A stretch of DNA of 64,000 nt from Paraburkholderia nodosa. Its GTDB lineage: Bacteria; Pseudomonadota; Gammaproteobacteria; Burkholderiales; Burkholderiaceae. The notes beneath the pieces are model-generated. The model saw only the letters and a program-made list of their open reading frames with translations. It was not told where the DNA came from and did no database searches. How positions within the stretch are numbered: the first letter of the stretch is position 1; each line of letters begins with the position of its first letter. This document shows, piece after piece, positions 27,215 to 35,222 of this stretch. Location: contig NZ_MCNV01000005.1 in assembly GCF_001718195.1 (NCBI RefSeq), positions 248,001 to 312,000 on the forward strand. The letters are read 5' to 3'. A program made the translations under genes and the position numbers.

Positions 27215-27292
27215 GCCTGCGCCGCGCAACACGGCGTGTCTATCACGCTGATAACCCAAAAGGGCCGACGCCCTTAGCGATGGAAGTGAGCG

Positions 27293-28891
27293 ATGTCCAA
27301 CAGAATCCAGGCGGCTACCCTGAAACGTTGGCTGCATGACGGCAACGAAATTGCGCTGTTCGACGTGCGCGAACATGGACAGTACGGCGAAGGCCATCCG
27401 TTCTACGCCGTGCCGCTGCCCTGGAGCGTGCTGGAACGCGACGTGGGTCGCCTCGCGCCAAACCCGCGTGTGCGCCTCGTGGTGTTCGACGACGACGACG
27501 CGCAGGCGGGGCCGGCGGCTTTGGCCGCCGCCCGGCTCGGGGCGCTTGGCTATACCGCGGTGCATCGGCTCGAAGGCGGCGCGCGTGCGTGGCGTGACGC
27601 GGGCTTCGTGCTGTTCAAGGGCGTGAATGTGCCGTCAAAAGCGTTTGGCGAGCTGGTCGAAGAGACTGCGAAGACGCCGCATATTTCAGCCGGGACGTTG
27701 CTGCGGTGGCAGCAGTCGGCGACACCGCCCGTCGTGCTGGACGGCCGGCCGCTCGGCGAGTTCGCGGCGATGAGCATTCCGGGCGCGTCGTGCTGCCCGA
27801 ACGGCGAACTCGCGTTGCGCATCGGTACGTTCGTGCCCGACGAGCAGACGCCGGTCGTCATCAACTGCGCAGGGCGTACGCGCAGCATCGTTGGTGCGCA
27901 GACGCTGATCCATCTCGGCCTGCGCAATCCTGTCTATGCGCTCGAAAATGGCACACAGGGGTGGTTTCTCGCGAATCTGCCGTTGGAACATGGCCAGCGG
28001 CGTCGCTATGCCGACGGCGTGCCACCCGCGCCGGCGCGTGTCGCGGCGGCCCGCGCGCTGGCCGAGCGCACAGGCGTTGAGTGGGTCGATGCGGACACTG
28101 TGCGCAACTGGGCCGAAGCGGCTGAGCGCACCGTTTATCTGTGCGATGTCCGCACGCCAGAGGAATTCGCCGCCGGCTCCCTGGTTGGCGCCCAGCATGC
28201 CCCGGGAGGACAGCTACAGCAGGCCACGGATCAATACATCGGCGTGCGTCACGCCATCATCGTGCTGTTCGACAGCGACGGCATTCGCGCGCCCGTGACC
28301 GCGAGCTGGCTGCGTCAGCTTGGGCACGAGGCGCTTGTGCTGGAGGGCGGGCTGCGCAGCGGGCTGGCGCTCGCTGTGCCTGGCGTGCCCGATTCCGTCC
28401 CGCTACCGTTGGTGGACGCGGCTACGCTCGCCCGCGGAATCGCGGAGCGCAGCGTGTCGGTCGTGGACCTGCGCTCGAGCGCGGCGTGGCTGCATGCGCA
28501 TGTGCCCGGCAGTCGCTGGTCGATCCGACCTCGACTTGCGGCCACGCTTGCGCATTGTGGACGCGCCGTGACGATCGTCGCCGACGAACCCCATCTCGCC
28601 GCGTGGGCCGTGTCCGATCTTCCTGAGGCAGGGGATCACGACATCAGTGTGCTCGACGGCGGCTTCGCGGCATGGCGCGAGTGGGGCGGCGCTGTCAGCG
28701 ATCAGGTGAGCAACGGGGCCGGCAACGAGGAAACCACGCTTTTGCCTGAAGAACGGCTGGATTTTCTGTACTTCGTCCATGACCGGCACGCGGGGAACAA
28801 GGAAGCGTCCAGAGCATATCTCGCCTGGGAGCTTGGGCTGCTTGCACAGCTCGATGACGAGGAGCGCGGCGGATTCCGGCCAGCGACGTAA
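27293..28891 (+). CDS. Four-domain rhodanese-like sulfurtransferase (second copy)
   Basis: A 532-aa protein with the same four-module plan as the one at 21448. The catalytic loop CAGRTRS is again only in module 2 (Cys192). Module 1 has FDDDDAQAG, module 3 FDSDGIRA and module 4 ADEPHLAA at the active-site position, so none of these has the cysteine. The first module keeps the paralogue's FKGVNVPSKAFGELVEE linker. The two proteins are homologous but clearly diverged, so this is an old duplication or two functions, not a recent tandem copy. It is the last gene of the co-directional cluster; the IS110-type element begins about 120 bp downstream. Confidence 0.9.
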   Translation: MSNRIQAATLKRWLHDGNEIALFDVREHGQYGEGHPFYAVPLPWSVLERDVGRLAPNPRVRLVVFDDDDAQAGPAALAAARLGALGYTAVHRLEGGARAWRDAGFVLFKGVNVPSKAFGELVEETAKTPHISAGTLLRWQQSATPPVVLDGRPLGEFAAMSIPGASCCPNGELALRIGTFVPDEQTPVVINCAGRTRSIVGAQTLIHLGLRNPVYALENGTQGWFLANLPLEHGQRRRYADGVPPAPARVAAARALAERTGVEWVDADTVRNWAEAAERTVYLCDVRTPEEFAAGSLVGAQHAPGGQLQQATDQYIGVRHAIIVLFDSDGIRAPVTASWLRQLGHEALVLEGGLRSGLALAVPGVPDSVPLPLVDAATLARGIAERSVSVVDLRSSAAWLHAHVPGSRWSIRPRLAATLAHCGRAVTIVADEPHLAAWAVSDLPEAGDHDISVLDGGFAAWREWGGAVSDQVSNGAGNEETTLLPEERLDFLYFVHDRHAGNKEASRAYLAWELGLLAQLDDEERGGFRPAT

Positions 28892-29007
28892 CGGGTCAGT
28901 GACAGCTCGGCCGTGTGGTCAGGTCGGGACTATCGAGGCAGTCGCAATGGCCACCGACCAAACTTCCATCCCGCTCAGCTTTTGTTAGACGCGAACTTCT
29001 GAATTCT

Positions 29008-29105
29008 ATTTGAATGAAATGAACGCCCCCACCTAGTCGCATGCTTCGCTCGATCGGCTCGATGCTGTGAGCAAAACCATCAATCTGGCGTTCAGGCTGA
29101 TCATA
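29008..29105 (+). repeat. Diverged direct repeat, copy 1 (matches 56884-56984)
   Basis: About 100 bp beginning ATTTGAATGA and ending AGGCTGATCATA closely matches the segment at 56884-56984 in the same orientation, by eye at roughly 80 percent with a few small gaps. This copy sits just upstream of an IS110-family transposase start (29138), so it is probably the non-coding left end of that element. Confidence 0.7.
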
Positions 29106-29137
29106 CTGGACACTCGTCGAACCGAAGGGGATCTGTC

Positions 29138-30081
29138 ATGGCACATACTATTATGGGCGTAGACATTGCAAAAAACTTGATGCAGGTCCACTGGGTGAAC
29201 GCGGACACCGGTGAGGTCGTGAACCGGTCGAACAAGAGGGCAGCGTTTCTTGAGTACTTTGCGAATCGGCAGACGTGCCTCGTTGGGATGGAATCATGCG
29301 GTGGGTCACAGCATTGGGCCCGGCGGTTGATTGGGGGCATCAGGTGAAGCTGAAGCCGGCGAAGTCCGTCAAGGCTTTCAACATCCGCAATAAGAACGAT
29401 GCTGCCGACGCGCGTGCGATCTGGATGGCCACCCAGGTAGAGTGCAAGGCAGTTGCCGTGAAGACCGAGGCCCAGCAGGCCGTGCTTGCCCTGCATCGCA
29501 TGCGGCGGTCGCTCGTGAAAATCCGCACGATGCAGATCAATAGCCTTCGCAGGCTGTTGAGCGAGTACGGTGAGGTGATGGGAGGAGGTAGGGCAGCGCT
29601 CGACAAGGCAATAATCGAGATTCTGGAAAGGTTGTCAGGACGCCTTCCCGCAATGTTGATCGATACGCTGCGGGAGCAATGGCGAGGTCTGGAGGCGATC
29701 GACAGGCAGATCGGGCAGATCGAGCGTCGGCTTCGGGAGTGGATGAAGGACGATAACGCAGCCACGGCAATCGCGGCAATCCCAGGCCTGGGATTGCTCA
29801 CCTCTACGGCCGCAGTGGCAACGATGGGACACGCTGGGGCATTTAAATCCGGCCGCGAGTTTGCCGCATGGCTGGGTCTCGTGCCGGGACAGACCGGCTC
29901 AGGCGGAACCATCAGGCTACGAGGAATCAGTAAGAGAGGGGACACGTATCTCAGGACTTTACTGGTTCATGGGGCGCGCAGCATTGTCTATCGGGCCAAA
30001 GAGCCGGGGCAATGGGTTGAACAGATGAAGCAGCGGCGTCCATTGAATGTCGTAATCGTTGCCATGGCCAACAAGGGGTAA
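29138..30081 (+). pseudogene. IS110-family transposase, frameshifted
   Basis: The N-terminal DEDD (RuvC-like) part begins MAHTIMGVDIAKNLMQVHWV and reads to a stop at 29347. Homology continues in another frame as WGHQVKLKPAKSVKAF and NKNDAADARAIW. The C-terminal transposase_20 domain shows AAIPGLGLLTSTAAVATMG, WLGLVPGQTGSGGT and GISKRGDTYLRTLLVHGARS, containing the conserved serine region. One base is missing near the G run at about 29327-29331. The end at ANKG is also shorter than usual. The enzyme is therefore probably inactive unless ribosomes shift frame; IS110 transposases are normally a single frame. Confidence 0.85.
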
Positions 30082-30209
30082 TCGTTCGAATCGTGCAAAA
30101 TCTGGCGGTTCGCACAAAAAATACAATATCAATCAATGGTTTGCGAAACCCTTATTGTGCGACATTCACAGATCCGAAAACCCTTGGGTGCAGGCACATC
30201 AGCGCCCTG

Positions 30210-30830
30210 CTAACGCCAGATTCTGCATGGAAAGCACGATTACCCCTGCTCGCACTCGGCGTGGCCACGGCCACGTCGGGCGCGGCCGCGCGCGGCGCAT
30301 GGGCCACGCGCTTCGCCTCGGCGGCAGAACTCGTGTTCACGTCCACGCCGGTGTTCTGGGGCGGGTTGTTGCTGCTCATCGTGTTCTCGTTCCACTGGCG
30401 GCTGTTTCCGGTCTCCGGCGCGGCAGGGTGGCGCTCGCTCGTGCTGCCGGCCATCACGCTCGCGCTGCCCACCGCAGGCATGCTCTCGCAGGTCATGCGC
30501 GAAGCGCTCGATGCCGCCTTCGAGCGGCCATTCGTGACCACTGTGCGTTCACGCGGCGTTTCCGAAGCCCGGCTGCGCGTGGGCCATCTGCTGCGCCATG
30601 CGTTGCTGCCGGTCGTGACGCTCGGCGGATGGCTGATCGGTGGCGCCGTCATCACCGAGAAGCTGTTCGGCCGGCCGGGCCTCGGCAGCATCACGCTCGA
30701 CGCTGTGACGTCGCCGGATGTGCCCATGGTGCTGGCGGTCGTGCTGCTGGCCGCCTTCGTGCATGTGGTGATCTCGACCGTGCTCGACATCGCCTATCTG
30801 TTCATCGACCCGAGGTTGCGCAGCCAATGA
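30210..30830 (+). pseudogene. ABC transporter permease, DppB-type, N-terminus lost to IS110 insertion
   Basis: About 205 residues of a DppB-type permease, from the second or third membrane helix onward: STPVFWGGLLLLIVFSFHW, EAA loop FVTTVRSRGVSEARLRVGHL, and GGAVITEKLFGRPGLGS near the end. The first 100-120 residues, including helix 1 and the APGDP-type periplasmic signature, are absent, and transposon-derived sequence is fused upstream in frame. The remaining operon (DppC-type permease, ATPase) is intact, but no binding-protein gene is left on this side, so this importer is almost certainly non-functional. Confidence 0.82.
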
Positions 30831-31705
30831 GCGATATTTCCGTTTCTTCCGAGCAAGCTTCCAGCCGCCCGCGCGCGAAGGCAGGGCTGCCGCGGCTCAC
30901 GCGCGTGCCGCCTTCCGTGCTGCTCGCGGCGGCGTTCCTGGCCCTGCTCGCGTTCGCCATTACGCTGCCCACTGCGATCACGCCTTATGACCCGTTGCTG
31001 AGCGACGTCGCGCACGCCATGCAGCCGCCCGACGCGGCGCACTGGCTCGGCACCGACCGCATCGGCCGCGACGTGCTGGCGCGCGTGGTCTATGGCGCAC
31101 GCTACTCGCTGCTCATCGGCCTCGCGAGCATGCTCGTGAGCCTCGTGATTGGACTCGTGATCGGCCTGTGCGCGGGTCTTGGACGGCGGCTCGTCGACGA
31201 GTCGGCGTCGCGCGTGTTCGACGTGCTTTCGGCGTTTCCTCTCGTGCTGCTCTCGCTGTTCGTGGTCTCGTTTCTCGGCCAGGGCATCGTCAATATCGCC
31301 GTGGCGGTCGGTATCGCGAGCATTCCTAAATTTGGGCGCGTGCTGCGCGCGCAGACGCTCGTCGTGCGCCGCGCCGACTACGTGACGCAGGCCGTGATCT
31401 TCGGCCTGTCGCGCCGCGAGGTGTTCTGGCGCCACGTGCTGCCGAATGTGCTGGCAGTGGTGCCCGTGATCGCGACGATCGACATCGGCAGCGCCATCAT
31501 CGCGGTTTCGGGACTCAGCTTTCTCGGGCTCGGCCCGCAGCCACCGACGCCGGAGTGGGGCGTGATGCTCGCCGAAGGGCGCGACGTTCTGCGCGTCGCG
31601 TGGTGGCCGAGCGTGTTTCCGGGCCTGGCGATCACGCTGACGGTGATCGCGTTCACGACGATCGGCAAGCACCTGTCGCGTATCTATGGAGTTCGTACCC
31701 GATGA
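30827..31705 (+). CDS. ABC transporter permease, DppC-type (of a disrupted importer)
   Basis: A 292-aa inner-membrane permease; ATG 30827 overlaps the truncated permease stop (ATGA). It shows helix 1 at about 30-50, LGTDRIGRDVLARVVYGARY, five further helices, an EAA loop (YVTQAVIFGLSRREVFWRHV) and SGLSFLGLGPQPPTPEWGVM. The gene itself looks complete, but its partner permease has lost its N-terminus and no receptor is present, so it may be decaying or could pair with another permease. Confidence 0.9.
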   Translation: MSDISVSSEQASSRPRAKAGLPRLTRVPPSVLLAAAFLALLAFAITLPTAITPYDPLLSDVAHAMQPPDAAHWLGTDRIGRDVLARVVYGARYSLLIGLASMLVSLVIGLVIGLCAGLGRRLVDESASRVFDVLSAFPLVLLSLFVVSFLGQGIVNIAVAVGIASIPKFGRVLRAQTLVVRRADYVTQAVIFGLSRREVFWRHVLPNVLAVVPVIATIDIGSAIIAVSGLSFLGLGPQPPTPEWGVMLAEGRDVLRVAWWPSVFPGLAITLTVIAFTTIGKHLSRIYGVRTR

Positions 31706-32562
31706 GCGAGATTTTGACTTCCGCCGCCACGCCCGCGTCCGCGCGTTTGACAGGCCGCACCCTCGTAGACGTAAGGGGCCTGTCGATCGGGTTCGCGGAT
31801 GTCAACGGCGGCGGCCCGCTCGTGCGTGGCGTCGATCTGACGATACACGCGGGCGAATGCGTCGCGCTCGTCGGCGAATCGGGGTCGGGCAAGAGCCTCA
31901 CTGCGCGCAGCCTGATCGGCCTCGCGGGCACGCATGCGCGCATCGACGCGCAGCGCTTCGAGATCGACGGCCGCGCGGCGCTCGAGTTTCGCGAGCGCGA
32001 CTGGCGCGCGGTGCGCGGCGGCTTCGCGGGGCTCGTGATGCAGGACGCGCTGGTTTCGCTCGATCCGCTGCGCACGGTGGGCCGGGAGATCGGCGAGACG
32101 CTCGCACGCCACGCGAAGCGGCAATCGCGCGCGCAACGCGCGGCGGCCGTGCATGCGGTGATGCGCGACGTGGGCATTCCTGAACCCGAGCGCCGTGCCG
32201 CACAGTATGCGCACGAGCTTTCGGGTGGCCAGCGTCAGCGCATTGTCATCGCTCGTGCGATTGCTTCGGAACCCGCATTGATAGTTTGCGACGAGCCCGT
32301 TTCCGCGCTCGACGTCTATGTGCAGGCGCAGGTGCTCGACCTGCTCGGCGAGTTGCAGGCGCGGCTTGGTACCGCGCTGTTGTTCATCTCGCACGACCTC
32401 GACGTCGTTCAGCACGTGAGCGATCGCGTGCTGGTGCTCAAGGACGGCCGCGCGGTCGAGACCGGCGCGACAGCCGAGGTGTTTTCGGCGCCCCAGGCCG
32501 ACTACACGAAACGGCTGCTGCGTTCCGCGCCCACCTTGCAGACGCAACGCCGGGCGGCATAA
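31702..32562 (+). CDS. ABC transporter ATPase, DppD-type, single domain
   Basis: A 286-aa ATPase coupled (ATGA) to the DppC-type permease. Motifs: Walker A GESGSGKSLT, VMQDALVSLDPLRTVG, LSGGQRQRIVIARAI, LIVCDEPVSALD and SHDLDVV. It ends at the TKRLL region without the C-terminal oligopeptide extension. Only one ATPase is present where this family normally uses two, or one fused protein. The second may have been lost with the receptor, or ATPases of the other importers here may stand in. Confidence 0.9.
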   Translation: MSEILTSAATPASARLTGRTLVDVRGLSIGFADVNGGGPLVRGVDLTIHAGECVALVGESGSGKSLTARSLIGLAGTHARIDAQRFEIDGRAALEFRERDWRAVRGGFAGLVMQDALVSLDPLRTVGREIGETLARHAKRQSRAQRAAAVHAVMRDVGIPEPERRAAQYAHELSGGQRQRIVIARAIASEPALIVCDEPVSALDVYVQAQVLDLLGELQARLGTALLFISHDLDVVQHVSDRVLVLKDGRAVETGATAEVFSAPQADYTKRLLRSAPTLQTQRRAA

Positions 32563-32570
32563 CGTCCCGA

Positions 32571-32614
32571 AGGCGAAAGCGGCGCGGCACAAACTGCTGC
32601 CGCGGCTTTCGCCT
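32571..32614 (+). terminator. Long GC hairpin after the disrupted importer operon
   Basis: AGGCGAAAGC pairs with GCTTTCGCCT, and the inner GCGGCA pairs with TGCCGC, starting 9 bp after the ATPase stop. The stem is long and stable, but only a weak pyrimidine stretch follows, so it is a terminator-like or RNA-stabilising hairpin rather than a perfect intrinsic terminator. Confidence 0.55.
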
Positions 32615-32902
32615 GACTGTCACACGCAAGCCACCTTGCCACCTTGGCTGGCCGCGAAAGCTGCCCATTTCGGCCCAGGCGCCCCTTTCCTGTCCCAGCC
32701 CCCGCGCCTGATATCACGCCCGTTCCGCCTCGATCCGCTTCGTCGCCGGGTCAGATACCCCTTTCTGAGCCGCCCACGATATCTGCATCGCATACAAGAT
32801 TCGTTAGTTTTATTCGTTATCAAAGCGTAAGGTGGCGACTACGATGCTCACATGCATGTCTCAAGAACGATCTGTGAGCAGCTCACGAAAGGCGCGTGCG
32901 AG
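32615..32902 (+). promoter_or_regulatory. Upstream region of the GntR-led operon
   Basis: No gene is seen here. The part from about 32790 to 32830 is AT-rich (GATTCGTTAGTTTTATTCGT) and is the likely promoter zone for the regulator and the operon behind it. I could not assign a confident -35/-10 pair or a GntR operator. Confidence 0.35.
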
Positions 32903-33646
32903 ATGAACGAAACCGGCGAAGCAGGCAGACAGCAGGACGCGGGCGGCTCGCCCGCATTGCGCGGCGAGGACGCCTACGGGCGTATACGCCGCGATGTGCT
33001 GTCGTGCCGCTTCATGCCCGGCGCGACACTTACCGAAAGCCAGTTGATGGAGCATTACGGACTCGGCAAGAGCAGTTGCCGCGTCGCGCTCGTGCGGCTC
33101 GTCCACGAAGGCTTCATCCGCGCGATGCCGCGGCAGGGGTACCGTGTCGCGCCCATCACGCTGCGCGACGTGGAGGAAGTGTTTGCCCTACGCGTGCAAC
33201 TGGAGCCGCTTGCCGCGCGCCTTGCGTGCGGGCGCGTCGACGTCGCGCTGTTGCGGCGGCTGGAAGCCGCGTGCCGCGTGCCGTATCCGGAGCGCGAGCT
33301 GTCGGATCAGATCGACGTCTTTCTGGACGCGAACCGGGAATTCCATCTGGCGATTGCGCAGGCCAGCGGCAACGTGCGCCTGCACCATACGCTCGCCAAC
33401 CTGATGGACGAGATGTCGCGCCTCGTTGCGCTTGGCTTTGGCGTGCAGGGCACCAAGCCGGAAATCCGCCACGATCACAATGCCATGATCGATGCGTTCG
33501 AGAAGAACGACGAGCGGCGTGCGGAAACCATCGCGCGGCGCCATATCGAGACCTTCCGCGACATGACCATGGAAAAGGTCTACGCGAGTCTTTCCAGCTC
33601 CGGAGCTTCGCTGCCGGTGTTCACGGTGGCGGAGCTGCGGCGATGA
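32903..33646 (+). CDS. GntR-family (FadR/FCD-type) transcriptional regulator
   Basis: A 247-aa regulator. The winged helix is at about 25-90, with YGRIRRDVLSCRFMPGATLT and ESQLMEHYGLGKSSCRVALV, and a wing at MPRQGYRVAPI. The C-terminal all-helical FCD ligand domain shows DANREFHLAIAQASGN and a DHNAMIDAFEKND segment with ARRHIE, which supply the Asp/His residues that often bind a metal. I prefer ATG 32903; an in-frame start at 32852 is possible. The stop is coupled (ATGA) to the ATPase gene, so the regulator is the first cistron of the operon it probably controls. FCD regulators usually respond to small organic acids. Confidence 0.9.
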   Translation: MNETGEAGRQQDAGGSPALRGEDAYGRIRRDVLSCRFMPGATLTESQLMEHYGLGKSSCRVALVRLVHEGFIRAMPRQGYRVAPITLRDVEEVFALRVQLEPLAARLACGRVDVALLRRLEAACRVPYPERELSDQIDVFLDANREFHLAIAQASGNVRLHHTLANLMDEMSRLVALGFGVQGTKPEIRHDHNAMIDAFEKNDERRAETIARRHIETFRDMTMEKVYASLSSSGASLPVFTVAELRR

Positions 33647-34386
33647 GCGCGGCGGCCATTTCGGTGCGCGGCATCGGCAAGCATTTCGGCATGCTAAAGG
33701 TGCTGGACGACATCGGCTTCGAAGTCGGGGAGAGCGAGGTCGTGGCGCTGCTCGGCGCGTCCGGCTGCGGCAAGAGCACGCTGCTCAATATCGTCGCCGG
33801 GCTCGCGGCGCCCGACGCGGGGGAGCTCTGGCTGCATGGCGAGCGCGCGGCAGGGCGCGACAAGCGGCGCTCGCTCGCCTACATGTTCCAGGAGGACCGC
33901 CTGCTGCCGTGGCGCTCCGTGCGGGCGAACATCGAGTTCGCGCTCGAAGCGACGCGGCCACGCCTGCCGGCGCGCGAGCGGCGCGAACGCGCGGCCGCGA
34001 CGCTTGAAACGGTCGGGCTCGCCGCATTCGCGGAGCACCATCCGCATCAGCTTTCGGGCGGCATGCGCAGCCGCGCGGCGCTGGCGCGCAGCCTCGTCGG
34101 GCAACCGGGCATCCTGCTCATGGACGAGCCTTTCTCGAAGCTCGACCCACAGACTCGCGCACAGATGCACAGCGAAGTGCTGCGCCTGAAAACGCTGCGC
34201 CCCACCACGATCCTGTTCGTCACGCACGACGTGGAAGAGGCGATCGTGCTCGCCGACCGCGTGATCGTGCTGGCGCCGCGACCCGGCCGCGTGCGCAAGA
34301 TCGTGAACGTAAGCCTGCCGCGCCCCCGCAGCGCGACGGATGCCGATGTGGCGGAGGCGATCCGCCGCTTGCGCCTGCTGGTATGA
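33643..34386 (+). CDS. ABC transporter ATPase, SsuB/TauB-type
   Basis: A 247-aa ATPase, translationally coupled on both sides (ATGA at 33643 and at 34383). Motifs: Walker A GASGCGKST, Q-loop MFQEDRLLPWRSVRANIEFA, LSGGMRSRAALARSL, Walker B ILLMDEPFSKLD and THDVEEAIVLADRV. The LLPW Q-loop is the signature of nitrate/sulfonate/taurine-type ATPases. It is the energiser for the first importer of the CoA-ligase operon. Confidence 0.93.
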   Translation: MSAAAISVRGIGKHFGMLKVLDDIGFEVGESEVVALLGASGCGKSTLLNIVAGLAAPDAGELWLHGERAAGRDKRRSLAYMFQEDRLLPWRSVRANIEFALEATRPRLPARERRERAAATLETVGLAAFAEHHPHQLSGGMRSRAALARSLVGQPGILLMDEPFSKLDPQTRAQMHSEVLRLKTLRPTTILFVTHDVEEAIVLADRVIVLAPRPGRVRKIVNVSLPRPRSATDADVAEAIRRLRLLV

Positions 34387-35201
34387 GCCCTATGGAAATG
34401 CTTCGAACACAACGTAACAGTTTCACGATGTCCACCGTGCTTTCCCGCTCCTTAGTTGCCGTCGTGGCACAGCGTGCGGCGCTCGTGGTCCTGCTACTGG
34501 CCGTCTGGTCGCTGGCCGCGCGGCACATGCCGGCCTTCGTCATGCCGGGCCCGCAGAAGGTTGCGCTGGCGCTCGTCGCACTGGTGCGCTCGCCTTCGTT
34601 CTTCAGCGATCTGGGCGCCACGCTGTACCGCGTGCTGGCAGGCTTCGCGCTCGCGGCCGTCGTTGGCGCGCCGCTTGGCGTCGCGCTCGGCGCGAGCCCG
34701 CGTGCGGCACGCTTCTTCGAACCGCTGCTCTCCATCGTGAACACGGTTTCTTCGGCCATCTGGGCCGTGTTCGCGATCATCTGGTTCGGCATCTCGAACG
34801 CGACGACCGTGTTCGTGGTCTTCATGACCGCCATGCCGCTGATCCTCACCAACGTCTGGCAAGGCGCCTTGACGGTCGAGGCGCAGCACGTCGAACTCGC
34901 GCGCAGCTTCCATTTTTCGCCCGCGCAGATCATGCGCAAGATTTATCTGCCGACCATCCTGCCGCACTTCTTTGCCGGCGCGAGGCTCGCATTCGGTTTC
35001 GGCTGGCGCGTGTCGCTCGTGGCCGAGACGATTGGTTCATCCAACGGGATCGGCTACCGGCTGCGCCAGGCGGCGGACCTCGTGCAGACCGATCAGGTGT
35101 TTGCCTGGACCGTCACGCTCGTCGTGCTCATGCTGCTGCTCGAAGCGGGCATTCTGAAACCACTCGAAAGGCGCCTGTTTCGCTGGAAACGCGCGGCCTG
35201 A
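34383..35201 (+). CDS. ABC transporter permease, SsuC/TauC-type
   Basis: A 272-aa inner-membrane permease with about six helices. It carries FVMPGPQKVALALVALV after helix 1, AIWAVFAIIWFGISNAT, and the coupling loop VELARSFHFSPAQIMRKIYL with PTILPHFFAGARLAFGFGWR. The GSSNGIGY segment near 220 is typical. The start overlaps the ATPase stop (ATGA). Confidence 0.92.
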   Translation: MSPMEMLRTQRNSFTMSTVLSRSLVAVVAQRAALVVLLLAVWSLAARHMPAFVMPGPQKVALALVALVRSPSFFSDLGATLYRVLAGFALAAVVGAPLGVALGASPRAARFFEPLLSIVNTVSSAIWAVFAIIWFGISNATTVFVVFMTAMPLILTNVWQGALTVEAQHVELARSFHFSPAQIMRKIYLPTILPHFFAGARLAFGFGWRVSLVAETIGSSNGIGYRLRQAADLVQTDQVFAWTVTLVVLMLLLEAGILKPLERRLFRWKRAA

Positions 35202-35222
35202 ATCCACAGCCAACGGGGATAG

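Larger units (their letters stand above)
29008..30200 (+). mobile_element. IS110-family insertion element, degenerate
   Basis: The left boundary is set by the repeated non-coding segment and the right boundary by where permease homology resumes (about 30210-30230). Neither end is exact, because IS110 elements lack long terminal repeats. The element lies between the rhodanese gene and a permease that lacks its N-terminal part, so it inserted in, or replaced, the 5' portion of a peptide-importer operon. Confidence 0.65.
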
